Origin: Novosphingobium meiothermophilum
GTDB taxonomy: Bacteria; Pseudomonadota; Alphaproteobacteria; Sphingomonadales; Sphingomonadaceae
Direction: 5' to 3'
Length of the DNA: 64,000 nucleotides
Assembly: GCF_003171715.1 (NCBI RefSeq)
Contig: NZ_QGHL01000020.1
Span: 1 to 64,000, forward strand
Positions within the stretch are counted from its first letter, which is position 1, and each line of letters starts with the position of its first letter. This document shows, in pieces, positions 61,711 to 64,000 of this stretch. The position numbers and the translations under genes were made by a program. The notes beneath the pieces were generated by a model that worked only from the letters and a program-made list of their open reading frames with translations, searched no databases and was not told the DNA's origin.

Positions 61711-62873
61711 GCCAGTTGCTCCTGACCCTGCGCGGCGGTCTTGCGGCTGTCCACCCGGATCACGTCCATGATCGGCTCGCCCCCGAAACTCTCGACCAGA
61801 TCGGCAAGGTCCTTCACCGCGTTGGGCAGGCCGCAGTTCCACGCGGCATGGGCGGCATTGGCAAGGGTCTGGGGATGCTGGGCCATGACCTGAATCTGCT
61901 TGGCAAGTTCCTTGGGAGTGAACGCGGTCTGGCGGATCGCGCGCGCCCCGCCCGCCGCCACGATCTCGCGCGTGTTGGCGGTCTGATGATCGTCGGTGGC
62001 GATGGGCAGCGGCACCAGAATGGCAGGACGGCCCACCGCCGTCAGTTCGGCGATGGTCGAAGCCCCCGCGCGCCCGATGAACAGGTGCGCACCAGCCAGA
62101 CGGGACTGCATGTCCTCGAAATAGGTGCCGAGTTCGGCAGGGATTTCATGCGCGGCATAGCGGGCGCGCACGGCCTCAAGGTCTTCCGGGCGGCACTGCT
62201 GCGTTACCTGAAGGCGGTGGCGCAGCGCGGGCGGCAACATGGCAAGGCCATCGGGCACGACTTCGGACAGAATCGATGCGCCCTGGCTGCCGCCTGTCAC
62301 CAGCACGCGGAAAAGGCTGTCTTCGGTGAACGCGGGAAAAGGTTCGCCGCGCAGCGCCAGCACTTCGGGCCGCACCGGATTGCCCACCCGGCGGACCTTG
62401 CCCCACAGTTTTGGATCAAGGCGGTCAATCTCGGCATAGGCCGTGGCAATCGCATCAACCCGTCCTGCCAGAAAGCGGTTGACCCGTCCCAGCACGGCAT
62501 TCTGTTCGTGAATGACCGTGGGGATGCGCGCCGATCGCGCCGCCAGCAGGGCCGGAAGCGCCGGATAGCCGCCAAACCCGATCACGCACGAAGGCGCGAA
62601 GCTCTCGAACAGGCGCAATGCCATGGCGCGTCCCCGCCAGATCGCCCGCAGCCCCTTGACCGCCGCCACCGGGTTCTTTGCCAGACGCCCTGCCGGAAGC
62701 ACGTGGGCCGGCAGAAAATCGGGCTTTCCGGGGATTTTCGCCCCGCGCTCGTCCGTGACCAGCGCGACATGATGGCCACGCCGTTCAAGCTCTACCGCCA
62801 GCGCAAAGGCGGGAATCAGATGCCCGCCGGTCCCTCCTGCGGCCAGCACATAGTGACGCGAAGGACCGCTCAT
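61707..62873 (-). CDS. murG: UDP-GlcNAc transferase MurG
   Basis: Peripheral membrane GT-B glycosyltransferase of 388 residues making lipid II from lipid I. The N-terminal loop [19 protein letters not shown] (G-loop 1), [16 protein letters not shown] (G-loop 2), [20 protein letters not shown] (G-loop 3) and [29 protein letters not shown] (UDP-GlcNAc site, named by ends) are all present. It overlaps ftsW by four bases (ATGA) and murC by four. The last 20 residues are a polar tail. Confidence 0.96.
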   Translation of the reverse strand: MSGPSRHYVLAAGGTGGHLIPAFALAVELERRGHHVALVTDERGAKIPGKPDFLPAHVLPAGRLAKNPVAAVKGLRAIWRGRAMALRLFESFAPSCVIGFGGYPALPALLAARSARIPTVIHEQNAVLGRVNRFLAGRVDAIATAYAEIDRLDPKLWGKVRRVGNPVRPEVLALRGEPFPAFTEDSLFRVLVTGGSQGASILSEVVPDGLAMLPPALRHRLQVTQQCRPEDLEAVRARYAAHEIPAELGTYFEDMQSRLAGAHLFIGRAGASTIAELTAVGRPAILVPLPIATDDHQTANTREIVAAGGARAIRQTAFTPKELAKQIQVMAQHPQTLANAAHAAWNCGLPNAVKDLADLVESFGGEPIMDVIRVDSRKTAAQGQEQLA

Positions 62874-64000
62874 TTGCGCACCAGATCGGCAATGTCGAAC
62901 TTCTCGCGCGAGAGATAGGGATTGCGCCGCGTGATCGCCAGCAGCAGCCCCACGCCGAGAAGAAGCGCAATGGTCGATGAACCGCCATAGCTGATGAGCG
63001 GCAAGGTCATGCCTTTCGATGGAAACAGTTGGAGGTTGACGAGGATATTGATGAACGCCTGCCCCACCAGCTGCGCGGTCAGCCCGGCAGCGGCAAGGAT
63101 GGTGAAAAGATCGTCCTCATCCAGCAGGCGCATCAGCACGCGCAGCGCCACCGCGCAATAGAGCAGCACGATAACCGCACAGGCAATCAGCCCGAACTCC
63201 TCACCGACCACCGAGAAGATATAGTCGGTATGCGCTTCGGGCAGGGCGTTCTTCCGGCTGCCGAGCCACAGCCCCGCGCCGCTCCAGCTTCCGTTGAGCA
63301 GCGTCCGCATCGCCAGATCGACCTGATCGAACTCGCTCCCGCCGGAAATGAAGCTGTCGATGCGATTGGTGGCGTTCGGATAGAACAGGTAAGCTGCAAC
63401 CAGTCCCAGCAGCCCGGCGCCCATAGACCACAGGATGCGGTTGAACGGCAGGCCCGAAAGCAGGACCAGCACGAACCAGACCCCCCCGAACAGCACCGTC
63501 GAACCGAAATCGGGCTGGGCCATGAGCAGCGTGGCCACCAGCGCCATCACCGCCACGGTGATCGGAATGACAGGCAGCTTGGGATCGCGCAGACGCCAGG
63601 AAAGCACCCAGGCCAGCGCAATCGCAAAGCCGGGTTTCAGAAACTCGGAAGGTTGCAGGCTGAAGCCGATCCACAGCCACCGCTTGGCCCCCTTCACTTC
63701 GCTGCCGACCAGCGGCACCAGCACGAGCGCGACGATCATCGCCACCGCCAGAAGGATGGCGCCGCGCCGGGCGGTTTCCTTGGGCAGCAGCGAGGCAATG
63801 AACATGGCCACAAGGCCCACTGCCACCCAGCGCAGGTGAATCCAGAAGAAATAGAGATCGCCAAGCGACTTCTTCGCGGTGGACAGACGCTGTGCGCTGG
63901 CCGGTGATGCAGCCGCCACCGCAACGCAGCCGATCACGACGAGCATGAGGATGAGCGCAAGCAGAAAACGGTCGATCTCGCGCCACCAGATCATCAGCTC
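62870..64000 (-). CDS. ftsW: FtsW lipid II polymerase (start outside window)
   Basis: SEDS family division glycosyltransferase with ten membrane helices, polymerising lipid II with FtsI. Visible: LYFFWIHLRWVAVGLVAMFIASLLP (named by ends), GAKRWLWIGFSLQPSEFLKP, SGLPFNRILWSMGAGLL, EAHTDYIFSVVGEEFGLIAC and MTLPLISYGGSSTIALLLGVGLL, the SEDS signatures. The first ATG in the window is at 63994 (MIWWREIDRFLL), but the frame stays open to the edge (ELMIWW), and relatives carry about 20-30 more residues before this point, so the 5' end is probably outside. At least 374 residues are present. Confidence 0.94.
   Translation of the reverse strand, partial: ELMIWWREIDRFLLALILMLVVIGCVAVAAASPASAQRLSTAKKSLGDLYFFWIHLRWVAVGLVAMFIASLLPKETARRGAILLAVAMIVALVLVPLVGSEVKGAKRWLWIGFSLQPSEFLKPGFAIALAWVLSWRLRDPKLPVIPITVAVMALVATLLMAQPDFGSTVLFGGVWFVLVLLSGLPFNRILWSMGAGLLGLVAAYLFYPNATNRIDSFISGGSEFDQVDLAMRTLLNGSWSGAGLWLGSRKNALPEAHTDYIFSVVGEEFGLIACAVIVLLYCAVALRVLMRLLDEDDLFTILAAAGLTAQLVGQAFINILVNLQLFPSKGMTLPLISYGGSSTIALLLGVGLLLAITRRNPYLSREKFDIADLVRK

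Overview
The window is high-GC chromosomal DNA from an alphaproteobacterium, most likely a sphingomonad (Sphingomonadales, Novosphingobium-like). The reasons are the CckA hybrid kinase, a perfect alphaproteobacterial LexA site (GTTC-N7-GTTC) before uvrA, a stand-alone CrtZ carotenoid hydroxylase, the mdh-sucD-sucA-sucB-lpd order, an alpha-type FtsZ with a long linker, and a phage-shock (psp) cluster of the sphingomonad kind. I see no transposase, integrase, prophage, CRISPR array or restriction system; this is core genome with a few less common loci.

Layout. 1-442: no gene seen. 443-5068 (minus): cckA, a DUF2062 membrane protein, smpB and dapA. 5171-9109 (plus): a soluble-type lytic transglycosylase, then greB, a histidine phosphatase, a 59-residue DUF4169 protein and an exported protein. 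9122-12043 (minus): uvrA behind an SOS box. 12535-17555 (minus): a cobalamin riboswitch followed by overlapping btuB-btuF-btuC-btuD, a vitamin B12 uptake operon. 17742-19837: a SleB-type hydrolase, YnfA and a small unknown protein. 20122-27775 (plus): mdh, sucD, sucA, sucB, lpdA, closed by a strong terminator. 27887-37308: a mixed region with a serine hydrolase, a TRIC channel, a quinone oxidoreductase, leuD, sufE, DUF454, an acyltransferase, crtZ, and leuC behind a large leader hairpin. 37386-38706: a coiled-coil membrane protein with a double zinc ribbon and a 53-residue membrane protein.

38713-43530 is the most unusual part. pspF faces a sigma-54 promoter driving a small membrane protein, then pspA, pspB and pspC, then six consecutive small genes (40609 down to 38886) that each encode one N-terminal membrane segment and a C-terminal segment resembling the end of PspB, and finally a 58-residue membrane protein. 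PspC ends in the same kind of segment. The operon thus looks like a repeatedly duplicated set of PspB-like membrane partners for the PspA/PspC envelope-stress system.

43599-51960: recF (plus), then on the minus strand DUF805, an NAD-dependent epimerase, proB, obgE, tRNA-Ala(CGC), a polyproline lipoprotein, a Bax-inhibitor-1-like protein, proC and a YbjN protein. 52157-64000 (minus): the division and cell wall cluster read as ftsW, murG, murC, murB, ddl, ftsQ, ftsA, ftsZ, then a TPR/SPOR protein. From ftsW to ddl each gene overlaps the next by 4 bases. ftsW runs off the window edge.

Start codons were chosen from Shine-Dalgarno sequences, overlaps with the gene before, and family alignment from memory. 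Family names rest on motif recognition only; no database search was made.
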